A stretch of DNA of 64,000 nt from CAZMYM01 sp964620325 (GCA_964620325.1 CAZUIM010000009.1:17809-81808), one strand, 5' to 3'. Positions 34,870 to 44,062 are shown, counted from the first letter of the stretch. Translations and numbers: made by a program. The notes: generated from the letters alone by a model not told the origin.

Positions 34870-35943
34870 ATGAAGCGAATCCAAGTCGTCTCGACCGAGA
34901 AGCACTCGGGGAAGAGCCTGCTCTGTCTGTCCCTCGGGCGCGCGCTGCTCGAACAGGGTTCGCGCGTCGCGTACATGAAACCGATCAGCTTCGAGGTTTC
35001 CTACGAAACCGGCGAGCCGATCGACCGCGACGCGAACGCCATTCGCTCGCTCCTCTCCCTCGACGACGACGTGCACGACATCGCTCCGGTCCCACTCGAA
35101 GGTCCTCTGTTGCGAGAGGCGATCGAGTCCGGCGACCGCGGCTTCAGAGAACGAATCTCGACGGCCTTTGCTCGCATCACGAACGGGCGCGATGTCGCGA
35201 TCATCGAAGGCCGCAACCATCTCGGCCTCGGCGTCAGCGCCGGACTGAGCGACCTCGATCTCGCCGATCTTCTCTCGACGAACATCCTGCTGATGTCGCA
35301 TTACGACGGGGAAGAGACGATTGATCGGATTCTCTGCGGTCTTCGGCTCCTCGAGGATGGTCCTCGCGTGTTGGGGGTCGTTCTGAAGGACGTTCCGGTC
35401 GATCGATCCCTGATGACGGTGGAGGAGGTTCTCGTTCCGTTCCTGGCCGATCGAGGGGCCGAGGTCCTCGGAATGATCCCGTACGATCCGAAACTCCGCT
35501 CCGTCGTTGCCGACGAAATCGCCAAGCGCCTCGGGGGGAGAGTACTGACGGGTCGCGGACTCGGCCGAGAGGTTCGCCATTTCGTCGTCGGCGCGCTCGG
35601 GATCGAAGCGACGATGCGCGGTCTTCGCCGGACGCCAGATTTCGGCGTCATCACCGGGGGCGATCGGTCCGAGATCCTCTCCGCTGCACTCGACGTCCCC
35701 GGACTTCGCTGTCTGATCCTCACAGGAAACCAGCGTCCGTCGCGCGAAATCGTCGATCGTGCGAACGAACTCGATGTTCCGGTCGTCCTCGCCGGGCTGA
35801 ACACGCTGGTGACCGCCACGCTATGTGCCGACATGCTCGACCGAGTCTGGATCCGACCCGGTCCGACCTTGGACCGAGCGATCGAGCACGTTCGAACGAA
35901 CATCGACATCGCCCGGATCCTCGAGAAGGCGGCGAGCGGTTAG
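34870..35943 (+). CDS. BioD-like P-loop protein with DRTGG domain (Pta N-terminal-like)
   Basis: The 357-residue protein resembles the non-catalytic N-terminal half of long phosphotransacetylases. It has a dethiobiotin-synthetase-like P-loop domain (STEKHSGKSLLCLSLGRALL, then VAIIEGRNHLGLG, and LGVVLKDVPVDRS) followed by a DRTGG domain (about 215-320: VITGGDRSEILSAALDVPG, LILTGNQRPSREIVDRANE). AAGGAGG lies 12 bases before the ATG. Such stand-alone proteins are thought to sense nucleotides or metabolites; no transacetylase gene is nearby. Enzymatic activity is unproven. Confidence 0.8.
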   Translation: MKRIQVVSTEKHSGKSLLCLSLGRALLEQGSRVAYMKPISFEVSYETGEPIDRDANAIRSLLSLDDDVHDIAPVPLEGPLLREAIESGDRGFRERISTAFARITNGRDVAIIEGRNHLGLGVSAGLSDLDLADLLSTNILLMSHYDGEETIDRILCGLRLLEDGPRVLGVVLKDVPVDRSLMTVEEVLVPFLADRGAEVLGMIPYDPKLRSVVADEIAKRLGGRVLTGRGLGREVRHFVVGALGIEATMRGLRRTPDFGVITGGDRSEILSAALDVPGLRCLILTGNQRPSREIVDRANELDVPVVLAGLNTLVTATLCADMLDRVWIRPGPTLDRAIEHVRTNIDIARILEKAASG

Positions 35944-36021
35944 ATTCAGGAATCATTCCGGCCTCATCGCCCGCAACTCTAGAGATCACGTGTTCGAACG
36001 AGCCGGCCCACTCCTCCGGCC

Positions 36022-36432
36022 CTAGTCAGACTCGATCCGGACGTCCGACGTGATCTCGGCAACCCCGCCAAGCATGTTCGCCACCGGGCAGTACTTGGAG
36101 AGTGAGAGATCGATCGCCTTCTTGAGGTTGGCCTCCGGGACGTCTCCGGAGACGACGTAGACCAAATGGATTTTCGTGAACGACTTCGGATGATCCTCCG
36201 TTCGCTCTCCGTCGATCTCGATTCGAAGCGTCTCGGGCTCCGTCTTCATCTTCCTCAAGATCGAGACGGCGTCCATCCCGCTGCATCCGCCGAGTGAGGA
36301 GAGCAAGACGTCGATCGGCGTCGGCGCACTCCCGTCGCCCCCGCCCTTCACCGAAGCGTCCATCGCAACGACGTGGCCATTGTCACTGTGCCCTACGAAG
36401 CGCATCCCGCCATCGAACGATACGGTCACCAT
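36022..36432 (-). CDS. OsmC-family protein (thiol peroxidase-like)
   Basis: The 136-residue protein has the OsmC/YhfA layout: a beta start (VTVSFDGGMRFVGHSDNGH), TPIDVLLSSLGGCSGMDAVSI with the first Cys, and the second Cys in LSLSKYCPVANMLGG. In family members these two cysteines reduce organic hydroperoxides. AAGGAGG sits 5 bases before ATG 36432; an ATG one codon earlier is possible. It diverges from the ArsR-glutaredoxin pair across a shared palindrome, which suggests common redox control. Confidence 0.9.
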   Translation of the reverse strand: MVTVSFDGGMRFVGHSDNGHVVAMDASVKGGGDGSAPTPIDVLLSSLGGCSGMDAVSILRKMKTEPETLRIEIDGERTEDHPKSFTKIHLVYVVSGDVPEANLKKAIDLSLSKYCPVANMLGGVAEITSDVRIESD

Positions 36433-36459
36433 CATGACCTCCTTCGCCCGAAGGATATC

Positions 36460-36477
36460 CAAACATTTAGATGTTTG
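36460..36477. promoter_or_regulatory. Palindromic operator between osmC-like and arsR-like genes
   Basis: CAAACATTTAGATGTTTG is an inverted repeat with 7-base arms and a 4-base centre. It touches the rightward -35 (TTGACA, 36475) and lies between a possible leftward -35 TTGTCA and -10 GATATC or ATATCC. The size and symmetry fit ArsR-type dimers. Confidence 0.6.
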
Positions 36478-36503
36478 ACAACTCTCGAACTTCCCGGTAT
36501 CCT
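36475..36503 (+). promoter_or_regulatory. Promoter of the arsR-glutaredoxin pair
   Basis: Consensus TTGACA (36475-36480) and TATCCT (36498-36503) are 17 bases apart. The -35 overlaps the palindrome, as expected for autorepression. Confidence 0.6.
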
Positions 36504-36588
36504 CGTCGCGATTCTGAGTTCGAATCTTGCGGGCAGGCACGATCGATCCGCCGGACTCGAGATTGAGACATGAATCGCGGAGAAACGG

Positions 36589-36882
36589 ATGGTGTATTCG
36601 GACGCGACAACGAGGTGGGCCGAGGTCTTCTCGGCCCTGGCGAGCGAACCGAGACTGCGGATCGTCCAACTCCTTGCCAGAGGCAAGCTCGAGTGCCAGG
36701 AGATCCTCAGGGACCTCGAGTTGAGTCAGCCGGCGGTCTCGTACCACCTGGCCAAGTTGGAGCGTGCCGGCGTTCTGATCAAGGAGAGAATCGGAGCTCG
36801 CCGATGCTATCGTTTGAACGAGGAGCTGCGGATCGTCTTCGAATGCCTCATGAAGGAGGATGGCACGTGGAACACACAGTGA
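36589..36882 (+). CDS. ArsR/SmtB-family transcription regulator
   Basis: The 97-residue winged-helix protein has WAEVFSALASEPRLRIVQLLA, the recognition part ILRDLELSQPAVSYHLAKLERAGVL and the wing IKERIGARRCYRLNEE. It has cysteines at CQEI, RRCYRL and FECLM but no complete ArsR metal motif (ELCVCDL) in helix 3. A thiol-redox sensor of the BigR/SqrR kind is thus more likely than a metal sensor; this is inference. It overlaps the glutaredoxin-like gene by 16 bases. Confidence 0.9.
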   Translation: MVYSDATTRWAEVFSALASEPRLRIVQLLARGKLECQEILRDLELSQPAVSYHLAKLERAGVLIKERIGARRCYRLNEELRIVFECLMKEDGTWNTQ

Positions 36883-37106
36883 TCGTCTACTCAGCCCCGT
36901 CTTGCTCGTGGTGTCAGGTCACAAAGCAGCACCTGGAGGCGAACGGCGTCACGTTCGAAGACGTCGACGTGAGCGCCGACCCGAGTCGGGCCCGTGAGAT
37001 GGTCGAAAAGAGCGGCCAAATGGGCGTTCCCGTGATTGACATCGACGGACAGATCATCGTCGGGTTCGATCGCGCTCGGATCGATGACCTGCTCGGTCTT
37101 TCCTAG
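36867..37106 (+). CDS. Glutaredoxin-like protein (CSWC), 79 aa
   Basis: This small thioredoxin-fold protein begins VEHTVIVYSAPSCSWCQVTK, with the active-site pair in C-S-W-C, the cis-Pro in GQMGVPVIDIDG and a C-terminal helix FDRARIDDLLGL. GTG 36867 has GGAGG 7 bases upstream, inside the ArsR gene. It likely reduces disulfides or the OsmC protein encoded divergently; the partner is inferred from position. Confidence 0.92.
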   Translation: MEHTVIVYSAPSCSWCQVTKQHLEANGVTFEDVDVSADPSRAREMVEKSGQMGVPVIDIDGQIIVGFDRARIDDLLGLS

Positions 37107-37152
37107 GCAGACCGGATCGCCGGCGTCGACGGACGCGCGTGCTCGTACCAAA

Positions 37153-38520
37153 CTAGCGACGGATCGCGAGAAGAACCGCCGCCCGCGCGTCGACCAAGCC
37201 GTGCCCGTACATCGCGTCCCTTCCCCGCGGTCCAAGATCTTCGGCGGTCTGCTCGAGGATCGCCACCGCCTCGGCCGCCGACAGATGAGGAGCGGCCGAG
37301 AGGATCAGGGCGAGGACCCCCGTCACGTGAGGCGCCGCGAAGGAGGTCCCTGACTGGGTCGTCGCCCGACCCCCTTTGGACAGCGACGTGATCGACTGTC
37401 CGGGAGCGCACAACGACACTTCCGGACCACGGTTGCTGAAGCCGGCCAGGAGGTCGTTGTCGGTTGTGGCCGACACCGCGAGAACCGAGTCGTATTTGCC
37501 GGGGAACATCACCCGATCATCTCCCAGATTCCCCGCGATGCCGACGACGATGACCCCGCGGGCGACCGCCCGCTGAAGCGCTCGCTCGAAGTCACGCGGC
37601 GGCGTCCCGTTGGCGTAGATGCTCATGTTGATGATCCGGGCTCCATTGTCGACCGCGTAGTCGATCGCGTCGACGAACGCTTCCCAATCGGATGCCCGGA
37701 AGCTGTTCGACGAATCGAGGAACCGAACGTCCATGATCCGAACTCCCGGCGCAACGCCGACGATCGGCAGCTCCCCCGGCCGGGCACCGATGATCGATGC
37801 GACGATCGTCCCGTGCGCGTGAAGACTGGATCCGACCGTCGAATCGTTGTCTCCATCTCGGAAATCCCAGCCGTGAACGTCGTCGACGTATCCGTTCCGA
37901 TCATCGTCGATCCCGTTCCCGGGAATCTCCCCCGGATTCACCCACTGGCTGTCGGCAAGCTGTGACACGCTCCAATCGATCCCCGAGTCGATGACCGCAA
38001 CGACCACGTCTTCGCTCCCGTGCGACGTCTCCCACGCATCGGGTGCCTGAACGCGGGTCAGCCCCCAACTGACCGGCTGCTGATAGACGACGTACGGAAC
38101 CGAGTGCTCCGGCTCCGGGGCGAGAGGAAGGCGAATCGGAAGGATCTCGAACCGGAGGAAGTCGGAGACGAGCGACGAACCGCCGATGTCGAGCGCCACC
38201 TCGAGAAGATGAACACCGACCTGCTGGAACTCCCATCGGCTCGCCAGATGAACGGTCATTGAATCTCCAGGCCCTGCCGAGAATGGTGCGATCGACATCC
38301 GCTCGATCGGCTGGCCGCGTTCATCCATCAGCGTCGCCGTTCCGGCGATGTGCTGCAGCGCGACACTCTGCCCGTTGGTGAAACGAAACGAGACCTCGAA
38401 CGGGCTCAATCCCACGATCTCGATTTCGGAGATCCACTCGTCAGCCGCCTGCCCGACAACGGCGAGACATGCGACAACTACCGCGACTTCCGTGACGAAG
38501 AGAGCCCGACGAACCGTCAT
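37153..38520 (-). CDS. Secreted subtilisin-family serine protease (S8)
   Basis: The 455-residue protein has a signal peptide (ALFVTEVAVVVACLAVVGQA) and a beta-sandwich-like prodomain (about 30-135). The S8 catalytic domain follows, with Asp in VVVAVIDSGID, His in HAHGTIVASIIG, the oxyanion region GVIVVGIAGNLGDD and Ser in QSGTSFAAPHVTGVLAL. An insert rich in Asp (NGIDDDRNGYVDD) is typical of calcium-binding subtilases. The start overlaps the stop of the degenerate GGDEF gene (ATGA). Last in an operon beside the adhesin, it might process surface proteins. Confidence 0.92.
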   Translation of the reverse strand: MTVRRALFVTEVAVVVACLAVVGQAADEWISEIEIVGLSPFEVSFRFTNGQSVALQHIAGTATLMDERGQPIERMSIAPFSAGPGDSMTVHLASRWEFQQVGVHLLEVALDIGGSSLVSDFLRFEILPIRLPLAPEPEHSVPYVVYQQPVSWGLTRVQAPDAWETSHGSEDVVVAVIDSGIDWSVSQLADSQWVNPGEIPGNGIDDDRNGYVDDVHGWDFRDGDNDSTVGSSLHAHGTIVASIIGARPGELPIVGVAPGVRIMDVRFLDSSNSFRASDWEAFVDAIDYAVDNGARIINMSIYANGTPPRDFERALQRAVARGVIVVGIAGNLGDDRVMFPGKYDSVLAVSATTDNDLLAGFSNRGPEVSLCAPGQSITSLSKGGRATTQSGTSFAAPHVTGVLALILSAAPHLSAAEAVAILEQTAEDLGPRGRDAMYGHGLVDARAAVLLAIRR

Positions 38521-39809
38521 GCACTCAGGTTCCCGAGTGGGCCGATCACGCGCGCGATCACATCATCGACCTCCGGTGCACCCTCCTCACTCCAGCCGAT
38601 GTGGGCGATCGTCACCTTCACAGGAAAGTCGAGCTGCGACGTCACGTCCGCCACGAGCCCCCGAAGCCGCTCGGACGCGACGGCCGCCCCGTCCGGCGGC
38701 GTCTCCGGAAGCATCGAGGTGAATCGAACCTCGCCGACTCGATAGAGCACGTCGACGTTGCGCAGGTTCCCGACGAGGAAGCCGGCCGTCCGAATGAGGG
38801 CCCGATCCCTCTCGTCGTCTGTCCGCACTTCGAGCCCCTCGAGGTCGATGATCAGAAGCGAGGTCGGATGCTTGTACCGCCGGGTCTTCGAGAGCTCTCG
38901 GTCGAGCTCGTCTCGCAGATGGTCGAGCGTATAGGCACCGGTCAGTTCGTCGAGAACGACGAGCTTCTTCAGTTCCTGTTCGTGCGAGTAGATCACCTTG
39001 GTCATCAAGTTGAATCCGTCGATCAACTGCATCACTTCGTCACGCTGAGACGTCCCGGGAATCCGCCGGAAGGCGACCGGAACCTCGACGTCGTATTCCC
39101 GATGCGAGACCGAGTCGACCGCGCCAGCCAGCCTCTCGACGGGGCGAGTGACAAGGCCACGCAGCACGAAGATGAGGGTCGCTCCCAGTAGGATCGTCCC
39201 GACGATCGTCGCCACGGCGAACCGGCGCGACAAGGTTGAAACGAACCGTGCTTGCTCCTCGAGAGACATGTCGACAGCGACAACACCGATCAGGTCAGCG
39301 CCAGAGAAGATCGGGTGGTATGCACGAAGATACTCCGCGCCGCCGGCGTCGATCGGCTCCAGTTCGACCCCGCGAAGTGTCTGGAAGAACGCCTCCTCGT
39401 CCTCGGTCGACAGGACGCCGACCCTCGTCGGGTCCGTGCTCGCCACGGCCAAGAATCCGCGGGCACTGACGCCGATCGTCGTGATCCCGACGACTGACTC
39501 GTATCGCTCGAGGAGCCGGTCGATGTCCTTGTTGATCTCCTCCGAGTAGTACAGGATGTAATCCTTCTCCTGAATCGATTTCGAGATCACCGACGCGACG
39601 CTTCGCGCCCGCTGCTCGTAGATTGCCGTGATCGACGTTCGCAGGGAGAGGAAGGAGAATGCGTACAGAGCCCCCACGACGAGAATCACCATCGTCAGAA
39701 CGAGCACCAGGAGCTTCGCTCGTAGACTCGTTCCGTACCGGAACCAGGAGCGGAAGCGCAACGGCCAAGAGGGACCGTGCTTCACCGTCTCCGCCTTGCT
39801 CGCATCCAT
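38517..39809 (-). CDS. Membrane protein with sensor domain, HAMP-like linker and degenerate GGDEF domain
   Basis: The 430-residue protein has TM1 (LLVLVLTMVILVVGALYAFS), an extracytoplasmic Cache-like sensor (about 55-190), TM2 (AVATIVGTILLGATLIFVL), a HAMP-like stretch and a C-terminal GGDEF-type domain. That domain opens normally (VVLDELTGAYTLDHLRDEL, SLLIIDLEGLE), but the active loop reads YRVGEVRFTSMLPET, so the G-G-D/E-E-F core is lost. It is unlikely to make c-di-GMP and may instead be a receptor or scaffold. It lies 15 bases after the beta-helix gene and overlaps the protease gene. Confidence 0.85.
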   Translation of the reverse strand: MDASKAETVKHGPSWPLRFRSWFRYGTSLRAKLLVLVLTMVILVVGALYAFSFLSLRTSITAIYEQRARSVASVISKSIQEKDYILYYSEEINKDIDRLLERYESVVGITTIGVSARGFLAVASTDPTRVGVLSTEDEEAFFQTLRGVELEPIDAGGAEYLRAYHPIFSGADLIGVVAVDMSLEEQARFVSTLSRRFAVATIVGTILLGATLIFVLRGLVTRPVERLAGAVDSVSHREYDVEVPVAFRRIPGTSQRDEVMQLIDGFNLMTKVIYSHEQELKKLVVLDELTGAYTLDHLRDELDRELSKTRRYKHPTSLLIIDLEGLEVRTDDERDRALIRTAGFLVGNLRNVDVLYRVGEVRFTSMLPETPPDGAAVASERLRGLVADVTSQLDFPVKVTIAHIGWSEEGAPEVDDVIARVIGPLGNLSA

Positions 39810-39824
39810 TCGATCTCCTTTGTG

Positions 39825-42266
39825 CTATTCGCCGGAGCCCATCCCTTCGACAAACTCCAGGGCGACATCGGCCGGGTCGCGATCCAACAGCCGGACCCGG
39901 CTGATCATGCTATGAATCTCCTCGGTCGTCAGCTCGGTCAGCCCGGATCTCACGATTCTCTCGACGTCCGGATGCCGAGCGCGTAGCTCGTCCTGCAAGA
40001 CGACGGCCAGATGCTCCGAGTCGAAGGCCTCCAAGTCATCGACCATGGGAGTGAACCCCGAGAACGTGAGCGTCTCCTCCAAGTTCCTGACGATCGCCAG
40101 ATCGACCGCGCCGAGCTTGGCCATCGTCTCCGTCTCGCTCATCGTTTCGGCCCACGTGATCCCGGCGATCGACTCGGCCAATCCGTAGGTGACCAGGAAG
40201 CCCGAAAGGTTCCTCTCTCCCAATGCCTCCAGAACGGCAATGCGGAGCTTCTCGCCCGTCTCGTCGACAACGGCGGCGAGGGAAGAGAGCGTCATGGACG
40301 GCAACCTTTCGGCGATACCGGATGAGGCAATGACCGTCCAACCCTCGACCACAGGAATCGAGACGGCGACGGCTCCGGTCTCCTCGAGAATCGCTTCCAG
40401 GTCCGAACCGGTCCCCCACCAGATCAGGTCGACATCACGCGCCCGAAGCGCCTCGGCGGCGCGTGCGGTACTTCCGAGCCCGATCAGATCGATCACCCGA
40501 TACCCGGCCGACTCGAGAACGTACTGCAGAATTCGCCCGAGGAGGAGATGCGCCGTCCCTTCGCCCGTTCCGACGGCGACCGTTCCCCTCCACCCCGACT
40601 CCTCGAGGCGAACGTCGCCCGCGACGACCGCGCCGCCCGGTTCGCCGTTCCACCAATTCCCGCCGGCGAAGAGGGTAGACGAAGCATGATTCACCAGATC
40701 TGCGACGCCGGATCCGGAGAAGCTGTTGTTCACAATCACTGCAGGCGACGATTCCTCGATCGCGTACGCCCCCACACCGACGGCCGACAGATCTGCTGCA
40801 ATCTCCTCGTCCACCTCGACCGATCGCAGGCCGATCCCACTTCGCCGGAAGACGTTCCCTTCGATCCAGACTCCCGCTGAGGACGGCAACAGGAGAAGCC
40901 CGGTCGCGTTGCCGAACAGCTCGTTGTTCAGGAAGTCGGTTCGACCGACGCCGTCGACCAGGAGACCGACGGCGCTCTCGTCGATCCGATTCTCGGCGAC
41001 CACGCCGTTCCGGCTTCCGTTGACCACTGCAACCGAGCAGGCGGTCTGATCGGCGAGTCGGTTCCGCAGAACGACCCCTCCGATCGATTCGACGATCATG
41101 ATGCCGAACTCCCCCCCGCGGACCTCGTTGTCCAGGAGGCGGTTCTCCCGCCCGCCCGTGACGAGAACCCCGACGAGGCCGCTGTCCGTCACGTGGTTCC
41201 TCATGATGCGGTTGTTCGAGCCGTCGATCGAGATTCCGATCTCGTTCCGTTCGACTCGGGCTCCCAAGATGAGATTCCGATCGCTCGATTCGAGATCGAT
41301 CGCCTCTCCGTCGCTCCCCTCGATCGTGCAATGGGCGATCGTGTTCTCGACGCTCTGCGTCGAGAGAAGGCCAACCTCACCTGCTTCGAGGACCTCGCAA
41401 TCCTCGATGCGGTTCTGCGCCGATTGTCGCAGTGAGATTCCGACGGTCGCCAATCGCTCGACTGTGCAACGGCGTACCGTGTTCCCGGTGACCGCCTCAA
41501 GGACGAGACCGATCCCGGCATCCTCCACACGGCAATCGGAGAGCACGTTGTTGCTGGAAGTATGAATCCTGATCGCGCACTCCGCCGCGTCGCTGATCGA
41601 CCCCGCTTGCAGGAGGTTGCCGGACGACTCTTGATCGAGCGAAAGGCCGACGTCGGCGCCGGAGACCGAGAACCACTCGCAGACGTTCTCCCGTGATTGA
41701 AGGAGCCTCAACCCGGCCTCGGTCGCTCCCGCGATCGTCAGATCGACGAGGCGATTCCCCCCCGAGGAAATGAGTTCAACACCGACACGCCCCCCGATGA
41801 GCTCGAGTCGCTCGAGGACAGACCGTCTCGCCCCAGCCAGTTGAACGCCGATCGAATCGGAACGCACGACGACGTCTTCGACACGACACTCCATCCCTTC
41901 CACGCGAAGTCCGACGCCGACCGCCGCAATCTCGACCCCCCGAATGGTCACCCCGTCGGCTTCGACCGTAACGGCCGGCTCTCCGTCAGTTCCCGTCAGC
42001 ACAACGCCCCGTGTACCGAGGAGCGCCAAGCCTGGAACGTCGAGCAGGAAAGGACCTTGATACGCCTCGGGATCGCGCCGAAGAACGATGGTTCCGCCGA
42101 CGGAGACCGACTTCAGGGCCTCCTCGAGTGTCGGAAAGTCCCGTGGGACAACGATTGCACCGGTCGGAAGTCCGGCCGAAAAGATGACGCCAAAGGCGGC
42201 GAGGAGGCCGACGACGACCGCCCCCCCGAGCGCGGCAAGCCAGACCCAGCGTGAACGCCGTTTCAT
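39825..42266 (-). CDS. Right-handed beta-helix (NosD-like) protein fused to a glycine-betaine-type solute-binding domain
   Basis: The 813-residue protein starts with a membrane anchor/signal (VWLAALGGAVVVGLLAAFG). Residues about 40-545 are a parallel beta-helix of roughly 22-residue coils (GVELISSGGNRLVDLTIAGA and many N-x-L/I-x-x-C/N turns), opening with IVVPRDFPTLEEALKSV as in NosD/periplasmic copper-binding families. Residues about 560-800 resemble an OpuAC-type binding domain: GTGEGTAHLLLGRILQYVLE, VDLIWWGTGSDLEAIL, FLVTYGLAESI. No transporter gene is adjacent, so the binding domain may act as a sensor or surface receptor. I know of no described fusion of these two folds. Confidence 0.8.
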   Translation of the reverse strand: MKRRSRWVWLAALGGAVVVGLLAAFGVIFSAGLPTGAIVVPRDFPTLEEALKSVSVGGTIVLRRDPEAYQGPFLLDVPGLALLGTRGVVLTGTDGEPAVTVEADGVTIRGVEIAAVGVGLRVEGMECRVEDVVVRSDSIGVQLAGARRSVLERLELIGGRVGVELISSGGNRLVDLTIAGATEAGLRLLQSRENVCEWFSVSGADVGLSLDQESSGNLLQAGSISDAAECAIRIHTSSNNVLSDCRVEDAGIGLVLEAVTGNTVRRCTVERLATVGISLRQSAQNRIEDCEVLEAGEVGLLSTQSVENTIAHCTIEGSDGEAIDLESSDRNLILGARVERNEIGISIDGSNNRIMRNHVTDSGLVGVLVTGGRENRLLDNEVRGGEFGIMIVESIGGVVLRNRLADQTACSVAVVNGSRNGVVAENRIDESAVGLLVDGVGRTDFLNNELFGNATGLLLLPSSAGVWIEGNVFRRSGIGLRSVEVDEEIAADLSAVGVGAYAIEESSPAVIVNNSFSGSGVADLVNHASSTLFAGGNWWNGEPGGAVVAGDVRLEESGWRGTVAVGTGEGTAHLLLGRILQYVLESAGYRVIDLIGLGSTARAAEALRARDVDLIWWGTGSDLEAILEETGAVAVSIPVVEGWTVIASSGIAERLPSMTLSSLAAVVDETGEKLRIAVLEALGERNLSGFLVTYGLAESIAGITWAETMSETETMAKLGAVDLAIVRNLEETLTFSGFTPMVDDLEAFDSEHLAVVLQDELRARHPDVERIVRSGLTELTTEEIHSMISRVRLLDRDPADVALEFVEGMGSGE

Positions 42267-42331
42267 TTCCCCACTCTAGCACAGCCGCTCACTCGCCGTC
42301 CAGAGATGGCGGAGAGGCACGCCACGCCGCG

Positions 42332-44062
42332 TCAGGCCGTCGAACGAATCTCGCTGAGGATCTCGTCGAGCGGGCGAGGGCGTCCGATGTGAAAGCCTTG
42401 GGCGCAATCGACGCCGATCGATCGAAGGAACTCGAGTGTTTGCGCATCCTCAACGAACTCGGCGATCGTCCTCTTTCCCAGGCTCCGCGCCAGATGGACC
42501 ATCGCCAGCACGAGGTGACGATCGACCGGATCCTTCGACAAGTTACGAACGAAACTTCCATCGATCTTCAGGTAGTCGATGTCGAGGTTCTTCAACTGAT
42601 AGAAGGAAGAGAAACCCATCCCGAAATCGTCGAGGGCGAACTCGTACCCCTGCCGTCTCAGGGTCCTCAGGAAGTCCTTTGCCACGTGGATATTGTAGAT
42701 CGCCGCCGTTTCGGTGATCTCCATGACGAGCCGAACCGGCCCGATCACGTCGAGGGTCGGCATCTCACTGATCAGCGCGAGGAACTCCCGATCGGTCATC
42801 GATCGGGGAGAGAGGTTGATCGCGAACGAGAGACCCTTCCCGTCGAGTGCGTCATCGACCAGGATCTTCGTCACCTGCGACAGCACCCACCGATCGATGT
42901 CCCCGCTCAGGCCGAACTGGTCGGCGACGTCGAGGAAGGCCCCCGGCGGAATCACTCCGCCGTCCTTGTCGAGAAGACGGATCAGAATCTCGTAACGGAC
43001 GATCTCCTTTGTCGCCAGATCGATGATCGGCTGTGCATAGAGGATGAATCCATCCGTCTCCAATGCTTCGCGGAGCATACGGAGCCAGTCGATCCGGCGC
43101 TCGGACGCTTCCAACGGTCCTTCGTCCGGCGTGTAGACGCAGAATCGGTTCCTCCCCTGTTCCTTCGCCCGATACATCGCCATGTCCGCTTCCATCAGAA
43201 GCTCCGTCGCGCCTGTCCCATGTTCCGGAAAGAGGACGACGCCCATGCTCGCCGTCGTCCGGATCGACTGCCCTTGGATGACCGCCGTGTGCTGTCGGAT
43301 CGCGTCGAGAAGCCTGCCTGCCGCGATCTGCGCTTGCGTAGCGTTGACGTTCGGATAGAGGATGGCGAACTCGTCCCCTCCGAGCCTCGCAAGAACGTCC
43401 GACTCCCGAACCGTCGCCTTCATTCGATGCGCGAGACTGGCGAGGAGTTCATCCCCGACCTTGTGGCCGAGTCCGTCGTTGATCTCCTTGAACCCGTCGA
43501 GATCCATCCAAAGGAGCGCACCGCGACCCGAGTACCGCTTGGCCCTCGCGAGGTGCCGCTCGAGTATCGCACTGAACTCTCTTCGATTGTGCAATCCGGT
43601 GAGCGGATCGTGCGTCGCCAGATGCAGCAGCTGCTCTTCCTGACGTTTGAGATGGGAGATGTCGGTCAGGATCCCCTCGTGATAGACGACCGATCCGACT
43701 TCGTCGCGAACGGCTCGTGCATTCAGAATCGCATCGACAAGCGGACCGTCCTTCCCCTTCAGCGTGAGCTCCAACCCGGAAACGCGCTCCTGATCCCTCA
43801 GCCGTCGATCGATGAGGATGGCGTCTCTCGCCGAAGCGTAATGCTCCGACAGATTCGAACCACAGAGGTCGGCTTCGCTGTCGTAGCCGAGCATCTTCGC
43901 GAGGGCCTGATTCACCGTGAGGAATTCCCCTTCCTCTGTGCACTGGTAGATCCCGTTGCTCGCGTTGCGGATGAGCTCCGTCAGGCGCGCACGGCCCCCC
44001 GCATCCACATCCCCCACGTCCGTCCCATCCATTGCATTCCGATCACGTCTTCTCTCCTCCAA
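42332..44062 (-). CDS. PAS-GGDEF-EAL c-di-GMP turnover protein
   Basis: The 576-residue cytoplasmic protein contains a PAS domain (about 25-145), then GGDEF (about 150-310) with LARLGGDEFAILYP intact, and EAL (about 325-570). The EAL domain has YEILIRLLD in place of the E-A-L box, NLSPRSM, MEITETAA, DDFGMGFSSFYQLKNLDIDY, KIDGSFV, IAEFVED and GVDCAQGFHIG. Both domains keep their catalytic acids, so it could make and break c-di-GMP. TTG 44062 follows AGGAGG by 7 bases. Its output would be read by the riboswitch at 44.8 kb. Confidence 0.93.
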   Translation of the reverse strand: MEERRRDRNAMDGTDVGDVDAGGRARLTELIRNASNGIYQCTEEGEFLTVNQALAKMLGYDSEADLCGSNLSEHYASARDAILIDRRLRDQERVSGLELTLKGKDGPLVDAILNARAVRDEVGSVVYHEGILTDISHLKRQEEQLLHLATHDPLTGLHNRREFSAILERHLARAKRYSGRGALLWMDLDGFKEINDGLGHKVGDELLASLAHRMKATVRESDVLARLGGDEFAILYPNVNATQAQIAAGRLLDAIRQHTAVIQGQSIRTTASMGVVLFPEHGTGATELLMEADMAMYRAKEQGRNRFCVYTPDEGPLEASERRIDWLRMLREALETDGFILYAQPIIDLATKEIVRYEILIRLLDKDGGVIPPGAFLDVADQFGLSGDIDRWVLSQVTKILVDDALDGKGLSFAINLSPRSMTDREFLALISEMPTLDVIGPVRLVMEITETAAIYNIHVAKDFLRTLRRQGYEFALDDFGMGFSSFYQLKNLDIDYLKIDGSFVRNLSKDPVDRHLVLAMVHLARSLGKRTIAEFVEDAQTLEFLRSIGVDCAQGFHIGRPRPLDEILSEIRSTA

